64,000 bases of DNA from Mycolicibacterium baixiangningiae (GTDB lineage: Bacteria; Actinomycetota; Actinomycetes; Mycobacteriales; Mycobacteriaceae). Below the pieces are notes generated by a model. That model was not told where the DNA came from, did not search any database, and saw only the letters and a program-made list of their open reading frames with translations. This document shows, piece after piece, positions 25,543-34,799 of the stretch. Position numbers and translations under genes: made by a program. The stretch lies in contig NZ_CP066218.1 of assembly GCF_016313185.1 (NCBI RefSeq), positions 5,704,001 to 5,768,000 of the forward strand. Direction: 5' to 3'. The first letter of the stretch is position 1; each line of letters starts with the position of its first letter.

Positions 25543-28500
25543 GTGGACTTCAGGAAACTGATCGAGTCGTGGCCGGTGTACCGGCAGCTCACCGGCGACG
25601 ACGCGCTGGGCCGCGGTAAGGCCGCGCAGTCCAAGCGCTCCCTGACCCTGACGCCCCGCACCGCCGAGGCCGACCACGTCGCCCACTCCGTCTGCCCGTT
25701 CTGCGCGGTCGGCTGTGCGCAGAAGGTGTACGTCAAGGACGAGAAGGTCGTCCAGATCGAAGGCAACCCGGACAGCCCGATCTCACGGGGCCGGCTGTGC
25801 CCCAAAGGCTCTGCGAGCAAGCAGCTGGTCACCGGCCCACAGCGGCTGACCAAGATCAAGTACCGGCCGCCGTACGCGACCGAGTGGCAGGACCTCGACC
25901 TGGACACCGCGATGGACATGGTCGCCGACCGCCTCCTCGACGCGCGTGAGAAGGGCTGGCAGCAGTTCGACGCCGACCGCAACACGCTGCGCCGCACCAT
26001 GGGCGTGGCCAGCCTGGGCGGCGCCACCCTGGACAACGAAGAGAACTACCTGATCAAGAAGCTCTTCACCGCGCTGGGGGCGTTACAGATCGAGAACCAG
26101 GCGCGTATTTGACACAGCGCCACGGTTCCCGGTCTGGGGGCCTCCTTCGGTCGCGGCGGGGCGACGGACTACCAGCAGGATCTCGTCAACTCTGACTTCA
26201 TCGTCATCATGGGGTCCAACATGGCCGAGGCACATCCGGTCGGATTCCAGTGGGTGGTGGAGGCCAAGGCTCGCGGCACCGAGGTGGTGCACATCGACCC
26301 GCGGTTCACCCGCACCAGCGCGCTGGCCGACCGGCATGTATCGCTGCGCGCCGGTAGCGACATCGCATTCCTCGGTGGGGTGATCAACTACATCCTGTCC
26401 AACGGCCTCGACTTCCGTGAGTACGTCACCGCATACACCAACGCGTCGTTCCTGATCGACGAACGGTTCAGTGACGCAGAGGATCTCGACGGCCTGTTCA
26501 GCGGCTACGACGACGCCACCGCCTCATACGACCCGTCGACATGGCAGTACGAAGGCACGGATCAGGAGAGCGGCGGCGCGGCGGCCAAGGAGGAGAGCGC
26601 GGCCTACCAGTCCGGGTCGGGCGGCCCACCGATCGAGGGCGGCGCCGGCGAGATCCCGAACGATCCGACGCTGCAGCATCCGCGCTGCGTCTACCAGATC
26701 CTCAAGCGGCACTACGCCCGATACACCCCGGAGATGGTCGAGCGGGTGTGCGGTGTGCCGGCCGAGCAGTTCCTCGAGGTGGCCCGCAAGTGGGCGGAGA
26801 ATTCCGGCCGCGAGCGGACCGCGGCGCTGGTGTACAGCGTCGGCTGGACGCAGCACACGCTGGGCGCGCAGTTCATCCGCGCCGGCGCGATCATCCAGTT
26901 GCTGCTCGGCAACATCGGCCGCCCCGGTGGCGGTGTCTTCGCGCTGCGTGGCCACGCCAGCATCCAGGGCTCCACCGACGTCCCGACGCTGTTCAACCTG
27001 CTGCCCGGTTACCTCGCCATGCCGAGGGCGGGCCACGAGACGCTGGCCGACTACCTCGACGACATCAAGAGCCGCAACCAGAAAGGCTTCTGGTACAACG
27101 CCGATACGTACATGGTGTCGCTGCTCAAGGAGTACTGGGGTGAGCACGCAGGAGCCGACAACGACTTCTGCTTCGACTACCTGCCGCGCATCAACGGCGA
27201 CCACGGCACCTACCGCACGGTGATGGACATGGTCGACGGCAAGGTGTTCGGCTACTTCCTGCTCGGCCAGAACCCGGCGGTCGGGTCGGCGCACGGCCGG
27301 CTGCAACGCCTCGGCATGGCGAACCTGGACTGGCTGGTGGTGCGCGATCTCGTCGAGATCGAGAGCGCGACGTTCTGGAAGAACGGGCCCGAGATCGAGA
27401 CCGGCGAGATCACGCCGGAGACCTGCCGCACGGAGGTGTTCCTCTTCCCGGCCGCCTCGCACGTGGAGAAGGCGGGCACGTTCACCCAGACCCAGCGGAT
27501 GCTGCAGTGGCGTGAGAAGGCTGTCGAACCGCCGGGTGACGCGCGTTCGGAGCTGTGGTTCTTCTACCACCTCGGGCGAATCCTGCGGGAGAAGCTGGCC
27601 GGTTCCACCGACGAGCGGGACCGCCCGCTGCTCGAATTGTCCTGGGACTACGCGATGGACGGTGACGAGCCCTCGGGTGCGGACGTGCTGCGACGGATCA
27701 ACGGCGTCGACCTGACGACCGGGCGCGCGGTGGACAACTACACGGCGCTCAAGGCCGACGGCACCACCATGTGCGGATGCTGGATCTACAGCGGCGTCTA
27801 CGCCGACGAGGTCAACCAGGCCGCGCGCCGCACACCGCACACCGAACAGGGGCCCCACGACAACGAGTGGGGCTGGACGTGGCCGATGAACCGCCGTGTC
27901 CTGTACAACCGGGCGTCCGCGGATCCGCAGGGCCGGCCGTGGAGTGAGCGCAAGAAGCTCGTCTGGTGGGACCCCGACAACCAAGAGTGGACCGGCTACG
28001 ACATCCCGGACTTCGAGAAGAACAAGCCGCCGGACTACCGGCCTTCGCCCGAGGCGGTGGGCGTCGAGGCGCTGCATGGCGACGACCCGTTCATCATGCA
28101 GGCCGACGGTAAGGGGTGGCTGTTCGCGACGAACGGCGTGGTGGACGGTCCGCTGCCGACCCATTACGAACCGCACGAGTCGCCGGTGCGCAACCCTCTC
28201 TACGCCCAGCAGGGCAATCCGGCGCGCAAAGTGTATGGGCGGGCGGATAATCCGTCGAACCCGTCGCCGCCCGAGTTGCACGGTGAGGTGTTCCCGTTCG
28301 TGTTCACCGCGGCCCGGCTGACCGAGCACCACACGGCCGGCGGGATGAGCAGACAGCTCCCCTACCTGGCGGAGCTGCAGCCCGGCCTGTTCGTGGAGGT
28401 GTCTCCGCAGTTGGCGGCCGAGCGCGGGTTGACACACATGGAGTGGGCGCACGTGGTCACGAGCCGCGCCGCGGTGGACGCCCGGGTGTTCGTCACCGAC

Positions 28501-28806
28501 CGGATGCGGCCGCTTCGCATCGACGACCGTGTGGTGCACCAGATCTGGATGCCGTACCACTGGGGGAACGCCGGGTTGACCGACGGTGACGTGGTCAACG
28601 ACCTGCTCGGTGTCGTCGCCGACCCGAACGTGTTCATCCAGGAGAGCAAGGTCGCGACGTGTGACATCCGGCCCGGCCGGCGTCCCCGCGGGCCCAAACT
28701 GCTCGAGTACATCGCGATGTACCGGCAGCGGGCGGGCATCACGATCGAGACCGGTACCGACCTCGACACGACGAAGACGTCGACCGACCACACTGAGGAA
28801 ACGTGA
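25543..28806 (+). CDS. fdhA: Formate dehydrogenase alpha subunit, selenoprotein (UGA read as Sec190)
   Basis: 1087 residues when the in-frame TGA at 26110-26112 is read as selenocysteine. The GTG at 25543 follows gaggaggacggt. N-terminal 4Fe-4S ligands are Cys51, 54, 58 and 86 (VCPFCAVGC, LCPKGS). Sec190 lies in NQARI-Sec-HSATVPGLGASFGRGGATD, the active-site position of Sec formate dehydrogenases, next to the catalytic His. Mo/W-bis-MGD binding segments follow (IVIMGSNMAEAHPVGFQW, LGNIGRPGGGVFALRGHASIQG, LLGQNPAVGS). It oxidises formate to CO2 or the reverse. No twin-arginine signal is visible, unlike E. coli FdnG/FdoG. The TGA, SECIS and full sel genes argue against a nonsense mutation. Confidence 0.95.
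26124..26142 (+). promoter_or_regulatory. Bacterial SECIS hairpin
   Basis: Stem ggttccc (26124-26130) pairs with gggggcc (26136-26142), seven pairs including two G.U, closing the loop ggtct (26131-26135). The loop begins 21 bases from the first base of the UGA. As I recall E. coli fdhF, its SECIS has the same GGUCU loop at the same distance. SelB should bind this loop to insert selenocysteine. Confidence 0.85.
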
Positions 28807-29729
28807 TGAGCGAGAAGCGAAGCGGATCGCGCGTCGATCCAGCCGACAACAGCTTCTACGGTCCGCTGGAGGACCCCGCCGGCAATGCCGGGTACTCCGA
28901 GCATCCGCAGCGGGTCGGTTTCTTCACCGACACCTCGGTGTGTATCGGCTGCAAGGCCTGCGAGGTCGCGTGCAAAGAGTGGAACGAGGTGCCCGACGAC
29001 GGCTTCAACCTGCTGGGCATGTCGTTCGACAACACCGGGAACCTGGGTGCGAACTCGTGGCGGCACGTGGCGTTCATCGAGCAACCGGCACCGGAACGGG
29101 AACCAGTCGACCTCGGTATGCCCGACGTCAGCGGCGCGGGGATCGACATGGTCGGTCAGCGGCCCGACTTCCGGTGGCTGATGGCCTCCGACGTCTGCAA
29201 ACACTGCACCCACGCCGGCTGCCTCGACGTGTGCCCGACCGGGGCGCTGTTCCGCACGGAGTTTTCGACAGTCGTTGTGCAGCAAGACATCTGCAACGGA
29301 TGCGGCTACTGCGTATCGGGCTGCCCCTATGGCGTCATCGAGCGGCGCGAGGGCGACGGCCGGGCCTGGAAGTGCACGCTGTGTTACGACCGGTTGCACG
29401 ACGGGCTGGAGCCGGCGTGCGCAAAGGCCTGCCCGACGGATTCGATCCAGTTCGGCCCGCTGGACGAACTGCGCGAGCGGGCGGCGCTGCGGGTGGAGCA
29501 GTTGCACGAGCGCGGGGCGACCGAGGCGCGGCTATACGGCCACGACCCGAACGACGGTGTGGGCGGCGACGGCGCGTTCTTCCTGCTGCTCGACGAGCCG
29601 GAAGTGTATGGCCTACCGCCGGATCCGGTGGTGCCGACACGGGATGCCGGTGCGATGTGGCGGTACGCGGGGATGGCGGCGTCGGCGTTGGTCGGCGTGG
29701 CGGTGTCGGCCTTTCTGGGACAGCGATGA
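28806..29729 (+). CDS. fdhB: Formate dehydrogenase iron-sulfur (beta) subunit
   Basis: 307 residues. The ATG at 28806 overlaps the fdhA stop (TGATG); a GTG just before is possible. Four ferredoxin-type Cys clusters are seen: CIGCKACEVACK, CKHCTHAGCLDVCP, CNGCGYCVSGCP and CTLCYDR...CAKACP, enough for four 4Fe-4S clusters that pass electrons from the alpha subunit to the membrane partner. A single C-terminal membrane helix (YAGMAASALVGVAVSAFLG) anchors it, as in FdnH/FdoH. The stop overlaps the first of three coupled mini-ORFs leading to nrfD. Confidence 0.95.
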   Translation: MSEKRSGSRVDPADNSFYGPLEDPAGNAGYSEHPQRVGFFTDTSVCIGCKACEVACKEWNEVPDDGFNLLGMSFDNTGNLGANSWRHVAFIEQPAPEREPVDLGMPDVSGAGIDMVGQRPDFRWLMASDVCKHCTHAGCLDVCPTGALFRTEFSTVVVQQDICNGCGYCVSGCPYGVIERREGDGRAWKCTLCYDRLHDGLEPACAKACPTDSIQFGPLDELRERAALRVEQLHERGATEARLYGHDPNDGVGGDGAFFLLLDEPEVYGLPPDPVVPTRDAGAMWRYAGMAASALVGVAVSAFLGQR

Positions 29730-29816
29730 GCGCTCGCGCGAAGAGCAGAAGGCAGCGATGAGCGCTCGCGCGAAGAGCAGAAGGCACCAGTGAGCGCTCG
29801 CGCGAAGAGCAGAAGG
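29721..29816 (+). repeat. Three 32-bp tandem repeats carrying overlapping 11-codon mini-ORFs (MIRU-like)
   Basis: Copies at 29721-29752, 29753-29784 and 29785-29816; the first two are identical and the third differs at three to four bases. Each holds an 11-codon frame: MSARAKSRRQR (from 29726), MSARAKSRRHQ (29758), and a GTG-initiated copy (29790). The fdhB stop overlaps the first start (ATGA), each mini-ORF stop overlaps the next start, and the last stop overlaps the nrfD ATG (TGATG). This resembles the mycobacterial interspersed repetitive units described at stop/start overlaps in operons, though the unit is shorter. The likely effect is to keep ribosomes coupled between fdhB and nrfD. Confidence 0.8.
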
Positions 29817-29824
29817 CAGAGTTG

Positions 29825-30859
29825 ATGCCACGCGAACAGCTGGCCGTGCCGAAGGCCGAGTTCCAGTCCTACTACGGACGTCAGATCCTCAAGACGCCGG
29901 TGTGGAACTGGATGATCGCGGCGTACCTGTTCTCCGGTGGGCTGTCGGCCGGCTCGGCGATGCTGGCCGCAGGTGCGGACCTGACCGGCAGACCCGGGCT
30001 GCGGAGGGTCTCGCGAATCGGGTCGCTCGCGGGGCTGGTGGCGAGTATGTACTTCCTGATCGGTGACCTGGGCCGTCCCGAGCGGTTCCACCACATGCTG
30101 CGGGTGGCCAAACCGAGTTCGCCGATGAGCATGGGCACATGGATCCTCGGCGCCTACGGACCCGGTGCGGGCCTGGCCGCGGTGGCGGAGCTGATACCCG
30201 GGCGGTGGCGACGGACCCGGATGGGGCGGTTGGCCGTGTGGGCGGCACGGCCCGCTGGCCTGGAAGCCGCGGCGGTGGCGCCGGGGGTGGCGTCCTATAC
30301 CGCAGTCCTGTTGTCACACACCGCGGTTCCGGCGTGGCACGAGGCACATCCGTATCTACCGTTCGTGTTCACCGGTTCGGCGGCGGCCAGCGGCGGCGGG
30401 CTCGGCATGATGCTGGCGCCGTTCACCGAGTCGGGGCCTGCGCGACGGATGGCGGTCGCGGGTGCGGCACTGGAGGTGGCGGCGTCGCGGACGATGGAAC
30501 ACCGGCTCGGATTCGTCGGTCAGGCGTACACCACCGGCAAGGCGCACCGGCTGCGGAAGTGGTCGGAGATTCTGACCGTCGGCGGTGCGGCCGGGGCGGT
30601 CGTGGGCCGCCACCGGGCAGTGGTCGCGCTGTCGGGCGCGGCGCTGCTCGCCGGCAGCGCGCTGCAACGGTTCGGTGTCTTCGAAGCGGGCGTCGAGTCG
30701 ACGAAGGACCCCAAATACGTTGTCGTGCCGCAACGTGAGCGGCTCACCGCCGGTGACCCGGCGCGCGGAGACGCACCCGGTACGCAGTTTCCCCGGCTCA
30801 CCGCGACGGTGCGGCGAGCACGCACGGCCGCGGCGCGCACGCTGTCGCGGACCCGCTGA
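29825..30859 (+). CDS. nrfD: NrfD-type membrane subunit (formate dehydrogenase quinone partner)
   Basis: 344 residues. About eight hydrophobic segments with the NrfD/PsrC look: TPVWNWMIAAYLFSGGLSAGSAML, LIGDLGRPERFHHMLRVAKPSSPMSMGTW and VLLSHTAVPAWHEA. This family replaces the cytochrome b subunit and links an iron-sulfur protein to the quinone pool. In place after fdhA and fdhB it would pass formate electrons to menaquinone. The last 60 residues are basic and probably cytoplasmic. The ATG overlaps the stop of the last mini-ORF. It ends 3 bases from the convergent cutinase gene. Confidence 0.9.
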   Translation: MPREQLAVPKAEFQSYYGRQILKTPVWNWMIAAYLFSGGLSAGSAMLAAGADLTGRPGLRRVSRIGSLAGLVASMYFLIGDLGRPERFHHMLRVAKPSSPMSMGTWILGAYGPGAGLAAVAELIPGRWRRTRMGRLAVWAARPAGLEAAAVAPGVASYTAVLLSHTAVPAWHEAHPYLPFVFTGSAAASGGGLGMMLAPFTESGPARRMAVAGAALEVAASRTMEHRLGFVGQAYTTGKAHRLRKWSEILTVGGAAGAVVGRHRAVVALSGAALLAGSALQRFGVFEAGVESTKDPKYVVVPQRERLTAGDPARGDAPGTQFPRLTATVRRARTAAARTLSRTR

Positions 30860-30862
30860 CCC

Positions 30863-31573
30863 TCACAGCCGGGTGGCGGCGAAACCCGCTCCCTGGCTGA
30901 CCATGCCGTTGAACGGATACGACCCGTGCGCCCCGGTGTTGCCGCCCGGCCCGCAGACCGGGTCACCCGCCGCGCACAGTTCGATGGTTCGCGGCGCGAA
31001 CATCGGTCCGCTCACCGCGGGCGGCATCGCGTACTTCTGCAGGAAAGGACCCGACGGCTTGCCCAGCAGCACCACCGCCGCGACGTTGTCAGCGACGTCC
31101 GGTGCGAGCGGCGGGGGCAGCGGGGCCGGCGTCACGCCTTGGGGCACCGCGTCGGCGGTCACGTATCCGGAAACCACCGCCCCCTGGGAGAAGCCCGCGA
31201 GCACCAGCCGGGTGTTGGGACAGATCACCGACATCACCTGGACCCGGTTGGACGCATCCCGGATGCCGTCGACGACGGTCCTCGGGAAATCCGGGCTGGC
31301 GAAGTCCTGGCTCGCCGGGTAGTTGACCCCGTACACGCCCAGGGTCCGCCAGCCGATCTGTGAGCGCAGCGAGTCCACGAAGGCCTGCCCGGTGCCGCCG
31401 ACCCCCGGCGCCTCGGCGGTACCGCGCGCGAAGATCACCTCGACGTCCGGACACGGCTGCGCCGACGCCACCGGCACCGACCCCCCGAGCACTCCCGCCC
31501 AGGTCAACGCCAGCCCTACGCCGGTCGCCCGACCCGCTCGGCGCACAGCCCTCCACGTCGCGATGACGTTCAT
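30863..31573 (-). CDS. Secreted cutinase-family serine esterase
   Basis: 236 residues. A signal peptide (RAGRATGVGLALTWAGVLGGSVPVASA) is followed by CPDVEVIFARGTAEAPGVGG, the nucleophile elbow LAGFSQGAVV, and late DPVCGPGGNTGAHGSYPFNG with catalytic Asp and His. This is the mycobacterial cutinase-like (Culp) family, which hydrolyses lipid or polyester esters outside the cell. Cys pairs would form disulfides. No lipase chaperone or partner is adjacent. Confidence 0.9.
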   Translation of the reverse strand: MNVIATWRAVRRAGRATGVGLALTWAGVLGGSVPVASAQPCPDVEVIFARGTAEAPGVGGTGQAFVDSLRSQIGWRTLGVYGVNYPASQDFASPDFPRTVVDGIRDASNRVQVMSVICPNTRLVLAGFSQGAVVSGYVTADAVPQGVTPAPLPPPLAPDVADNVAAVVLLGKPSGPFLQKYAMPPAVSGPMFAPRTIELCAAGDPVCGPGGNTGAHGSYPFNGMVSQGAGFAATRL

Positions 31574-31687
31574 CCCACCCCCACTATCGCGTCACCACCC
31601 GACCCGGGAACCGATGCTAGTACCACCGTCAACGGCGACGCTTAGACTCCTGCGAGCACTGTCACTCCGGCCGTGGAAGGAGTACCG

Positions 31688-32716
31688 GTGGCGGCAATCC
31701 CGGTCATCGCGTTGACCGGCTATCTGGGCGCCGGGAAGACCAGCCTGCTCAACCATGTGTTGCGGGCGCCGGACGCCCGGGTGGGTGTGGTCATCAACGA
31801 CTTCGGTGAACTCAACGTCGACGCCGCCCTGGTCACCGGGCAGGTCGACGAACCGGCGTCGATCGCCGGCGGATGCATCTGCTGCCTTCCCGACGAAGGC
31901 GGCCTCGACGCGGCGCTGGAGAAACTCGCCGACCCGAAGCTGGGCCTGGACGCCATCATCGTGGAGGCCAGCGGTCTGGCCGACCCCGTCGCGGTGTCGC
32001 GGATCATCCGCTTCAGCGGGGTGGACAGGGTGCGGCCCGGCGGGGTCGTCGACGTCATCGACGCCGCCATGCACTTCGACACCGTCGACCGCGGCGGTGC
32101 ACCGCCCGCACGTTACGCAGCGGCGTCCCTGGTCGTCGTCAACAAGCTCGACCAGATCCCCGACCGTGCCGCCGCCCTCGAGCGCATCGAAGCCCGCGTC
32201 CGCGAACGTCATCCGGAGGCGCACATCGTCGGCGCGGTCGGCGGCCGGGTGGATCCGGCGCTGCTCTACGACGTCGCCGCCCCGGGCTCCGACGTCGGTC
32301 AACTGTCCTTCCGTGAACTGCTCCTCGACGACGCCCACGACCACGCCCACCACGACGACCACAACCACGACCACGTGCACGCGGTGTCGGTGACGGCGAC
32401 CAGCACCGGCTGCGTCGATCCCGGCGCGCTGTTCGACCTGCTCGAAGCCCCGCCGGCCGGGGTGTACCGCATCAAGGGCACGGTGGCCGTGCGCTACCGC
32501 GAGCGGGCGCGCAGCTACGTCGTCAACGTCGTCGGCCCCAACGTGCACGTCGCCGCCGGAACCCCAGGTTCCGGCAACGGCCTGGTGGCGATCGGGACCG
32601 GGTTCGACGTCGACGAGGTCCGTGCGCGCGTCGAGGCGGCGCTGCGTCCGTCCGACGGGCCGGTGCCGACGGCGGGACTGCGCCGCCTGCAGCGCTACCG
32701 GCGGCTCAGTGTCTGA
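31688..32716 (+). CDS. CobW/COG0523-family GTPase metallochaperone
   Basis: 342 residues from the GTG at 31688, chosen by ggaaggag upstream. P-loop GYLGAGKTSLLNHVL, then the family metal motif GGCICC (CxCC), VEASGLADP and the G4 motif NKLD. A His-rich stretch (HDHAHHDDHNHDHVH) lies near residues 218-232, followed by the CobW_C domain (GVYRIKGTVAVRY). COG0523 GTPases deliver metal, mostly zinc or cobalt. Zinc is the likelier cargo, as nothing points to cobalamin synthesis. The stop codon sits in a 15-bp tandem duplication. Confidence 0.85.
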   Translation: MAAIPVIALTGYLGAGKTSLLNHVLRAPDARVGVVINDFGELNVDAALVTGQVDEPASIAGGCICCLPDEGGLDAALEKLADPKLGLDAIIVEASGLADPVAVSRIIRFSGVDRVRPGGVVDVIDAAMHFDTVDRGGAPPARYAAASLVVVNKLDQIPDRAAALERIEARVRERHPEAHIVGAVGGRVDPALLYDVAAPGSDVGQLSFRELLLDDAHDHAHHDDHNHDHVHAVSVTATSTGCVDPGALFDLLEAPPAGVYRIKGTVAVRYRERARSYVVNVVGPNVHVAAGTPGSGNGLVAIGTGFDVDEVRARVEAALRPSDGPVPTAGLRRLQRYRRLSV

Positions 32717-32737
32717 CTGAGGAGTGTCTGACTGAGG
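32708..32737. repeat. 15-bp perfect tandem duplication over the stop codon
   Basis: agtgtctgactgagg occurs twice in direct succession (32708-32722, 32723-32737). The first copy holds the TGA of the CobW-family gene; the second repeats the same end in frame. A recent slippage duplication is likely, with no effect on the protein. Confidence 0.85.
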
Positions 32738-32745
32738 ATCGAGTT

Positions 32746-33261
32746 CTAGCTTTCGCTTCCGCCCACCTCGGCAGGCAACGGTGGTCCGAGCGGCTTTGTC
32801 GGTGTCGTTGTGGCGGGAGCGGGTCCGGCACCCGGGGACGCGGGGGCGGTCGAGGCGGCCGGGCCGTGGAACTCCAGCATCGTCTCTTCGCGGATGACGT
32901 CGTCGCCGATGGTGACGGTCAATGCCTCCGCGGTCACGGTATAGGTGGCGGCGTCGTTCTCGGCGACGAACTCGCCGTCACCCTCGGCCGTCGCCGCGGT
33001 GATCAACCGGGCACCGTCGCGCACGCGCACACCGCGGTACTGGTACTCCCCGTCGGGCGATTGGCACACCGCGATCCGCGAGCTGTCGGTTCTGCCATAC
33101 GCCACAGCGGTGCTGGGGGTCGCGCAGCGGGCGGTGGAGTCGATGAATCCCTGTGCGTCGGAGGCGGGTGCGGCGGCGGCAGGCAGCGCGCCGAACGTCA
33201 GCAGCGCCGTGCCCGCCGCAGCGGCGACGGACCAACGGAGGATCGTGCTCGAAGTGGGCAT
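32746..33261 (-). CDS. Predicted secreted protein
   Basis: 171 residues from MPTSSTILRW; ATGs at 33267 and 33279 are alternatives. A signal peptide is clear (WSVAAAAGTALLTFGALPAAAAP). The mature part, AQGFIDSTARCATPSTAVAYGRTDSSRIAVCQSPDGEYQYRGVRVRDGA, has two Cys and a beta-rich pattern common in mycobacterial secreted proteins of unknown function. The tail is Pro/Thr-rich (GAGPAPATTTPTKPLGPPLP). No enzymatic motif is visible. Confidence 0.65.
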   Translation of the reverse strand: MPTSSTILRWSVAAAAGTALLTFGALPAAAAPASDAQGFIDSTARCATPSTAVAYGRTDSSRIAVCQSPDGEYQYRGVRVRDGARLITAATAEGDGEFVAENDAATYTVTAEALTVTIGDDVIREETMLEFHGPAASTAPASPGAGPAPATTTPTKPLGPPLPAEVGGSES

Positions 33262-33326
33262 CGCCATCCACAACACCATGTCCGGCCGGTGAGCGCGAGG
33301 GTCGACACCGAGACACAACACACTCG

Positions 33327-33992
33327 TTAGGTCTCCGAGACCCGCGGCATGGCCCGGGTGGCGGCGCGGATCGCCAGGTAGATCAGCGTGGTCGTCACGA
33401 CGAACACCGGCCAGCCCATCGCCAGGCGTGCGAGCGCCAGCAGTCCCTCCCGGTCGGTGTCGTACAGGTAGTACTGCACCAGGAAGCGGGCCCACGACAC
33501 CGCGGCCATCATCACGGTCACGCCGTCGAAGATCGCGCGCACCCGGCGCACGCGGCGCCAGGAGCCGTCACGGCCGGTGAACCATGCCCACAGCAGGCCG
33601 GCGGCGGGCCGGCGGATCACCACGGAGAAGGTGAACACGACGGCGAGGCCCAGGTACATCCAGATGCCGGGGAGGTAGAAGTCCTTGGTTCTCCCGGTGA
33701 TCCACGCGACGCCGGCACACAGCGCCACCGCGGCGAAGCCCAGCAGCGACGGACGGGTGGACTCCCCGCGCAGCAGCTGCCACCCGAGGATCACGGCCGC
33801 CGCGACGATGGCCGCGACGATGGCGGGGACCAGCCCGAACATCGCCGATGTCGGAGCGAAGGTCGCGACGGGCAACGCGGTGGACACCAGTCCGCGGATC
33901 CCGCCGGCGCGGGCGAGCAGGTTCTGAAAGGGCGGTGCGCGATTCGGCGTGGACGCCGCATCTGCGCCGGAAGCGTCGGGCCGGCCGAGCAT
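33327..33992 (-). CDS. DUF3159 membrane protein
   Basis: 221 residues from MLGRPDASG. Five to six hydrophobic segments are seen. The pattern GIRGLVSTALPVATFAPTSAMFGLVPAIVAA followed by ITGRTKDFYLPGIWMYLG is typical of the actinobacterial DUF3159 family, whose function is not known. It starts 48 bases from the divergent TVP38-family gene. Confidence 0.75.
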   Translation of the reverse strand: MLGRPDASGADAASTPNRAPPFQNLLARAGGIRGLVSTALPVATFAPTSAMFGLVPAIVAAIVAAAVILGWQLLRGESTRPSLLGFAAVALCAGVAWITGRTKDFYLPGIWMYLGLAVVFTFSVVIRRPAAGLLWAWFTGRDGSWRRVRRVRAIFDGVTVMMAAVSWARFLVQYYLYDTDREGLLALARLAMGWPVFVVTTTLIYLAIRAATRAMPRVSET

Positions 33993-34040
33993 GGCCCGAG
34001 GGTACCTGCGCGGTGGCACTGCGGCAGGATCGCAATCGAG

Positions 34041-34772
34041 ATGACCGAACCAGACGGCCCGTCCGTGGCTTCCCGGCGGCGCCACATCGTGCGGCTGGCG
34101 GTCTTCGCGGTGTTCGTGTTCGGCCTGTTCTATCTGGTGGCGGTCGAGCGGGTGATCGACGTGGACGGCGTGCGCAGCGCCGTGGCGGCCACCGGACCCG
34201 TCGCACCGCTGGCCTACGTCGTGGTGTCGGCGGCGCTCGGTGCGGTGTTCGTCCCCGGACCGCTGTTGGCCGGGGGCAGCGGCCTGCTGTTCGGTCCGGT
34301 GCTGGGCACGTTCGTCACGCTGGGTGCGACGGTCGGCACCGCGGTCGTCGCCAGCCTCGTCGGAAGGCGGGCCGGGCGTGACAGTGCGCGTGCGCTGCTG
34401 GGCGCCGAACGGGCCGATCTGCTCGACGCACAGATCGCGCGGCGCGGGCTCTGGGCGGTGGTGGGGCAGCGTTTCATCCCGGGCATCTCCGACGCGCTGG
34501 CGTCGTACGCGTTCGGCGCGTTCGGGGTTCCGTTGTGGCAGATGGCGGCCGGCGCGTTCATCGGATCGGTGCCCCGCGCCTTCGTCTACACGGCGTTGGG
34601 TGCGTCGATCGGTGACCTGTCGTCACCGTTGGCCTACACCGCGATCGGCATCTGGTGTGCGACCGCCGTCGTGGGCGCCTTCGCCGCGCAGCGCGGCTAC
34701 CGGCGGTGGCGCGGTCACCGGCCGCCAGCCCCGGACCAGGACACGCCCGAACCCTCCGACGGACGAACCTGA
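34041..34772 (+). CDS. TVP38/DedA (VTT-domain) membrane protein
   Basis: 243 residues from the ATG at 34041. Membrane segment near residues 18-38, then the VTT/SNARE-associated domain: VPGPLLAGGSGLLFGPVLGTFVTLGATVGTAVVASLVGRRAGRD and GQRFIPGISDALASYAFGAFGVPLW, with the re-entrant F/RxxP motif. DedA-superfamily proteins flip undecaprenyl phosphate or other lipids. The specific substrate is unknown. Confidence 0.85.
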   Translation: MTEPDGPSVASRRRHIVRLAVFAVFVFGLFYLVAVERVIDVDGVRSAVAATGPVAPLAYVVVSAALGAVFVPGPLLAGGSGLLFGPVLGTFVTLGATVGTAVVASLVGRRAGRDSARALLGAERADLLDAQIARRGLWAVVGQRFIPGISDALASYAFGAFGVPLWQMAAGAFIGSVPRAFVYTALGASIGDLSSPLAYTAIGIWCATAVVGAFAAQRGYRRWRGHRPPAPDQDTPEPSDGRT

Positions 34773-34799
34773 CCGGTCGACGGGCCTAGAGTCGGAGGG

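Noticed and set aside
26110..26112. Stop codon splitting fdhA into two genes (a pseudogene reading)
   Set aside because: Same frame continues on both sides, the position is the family's Sec site, a SECIS hairpin follows at the right distance, and all sel genes are present.
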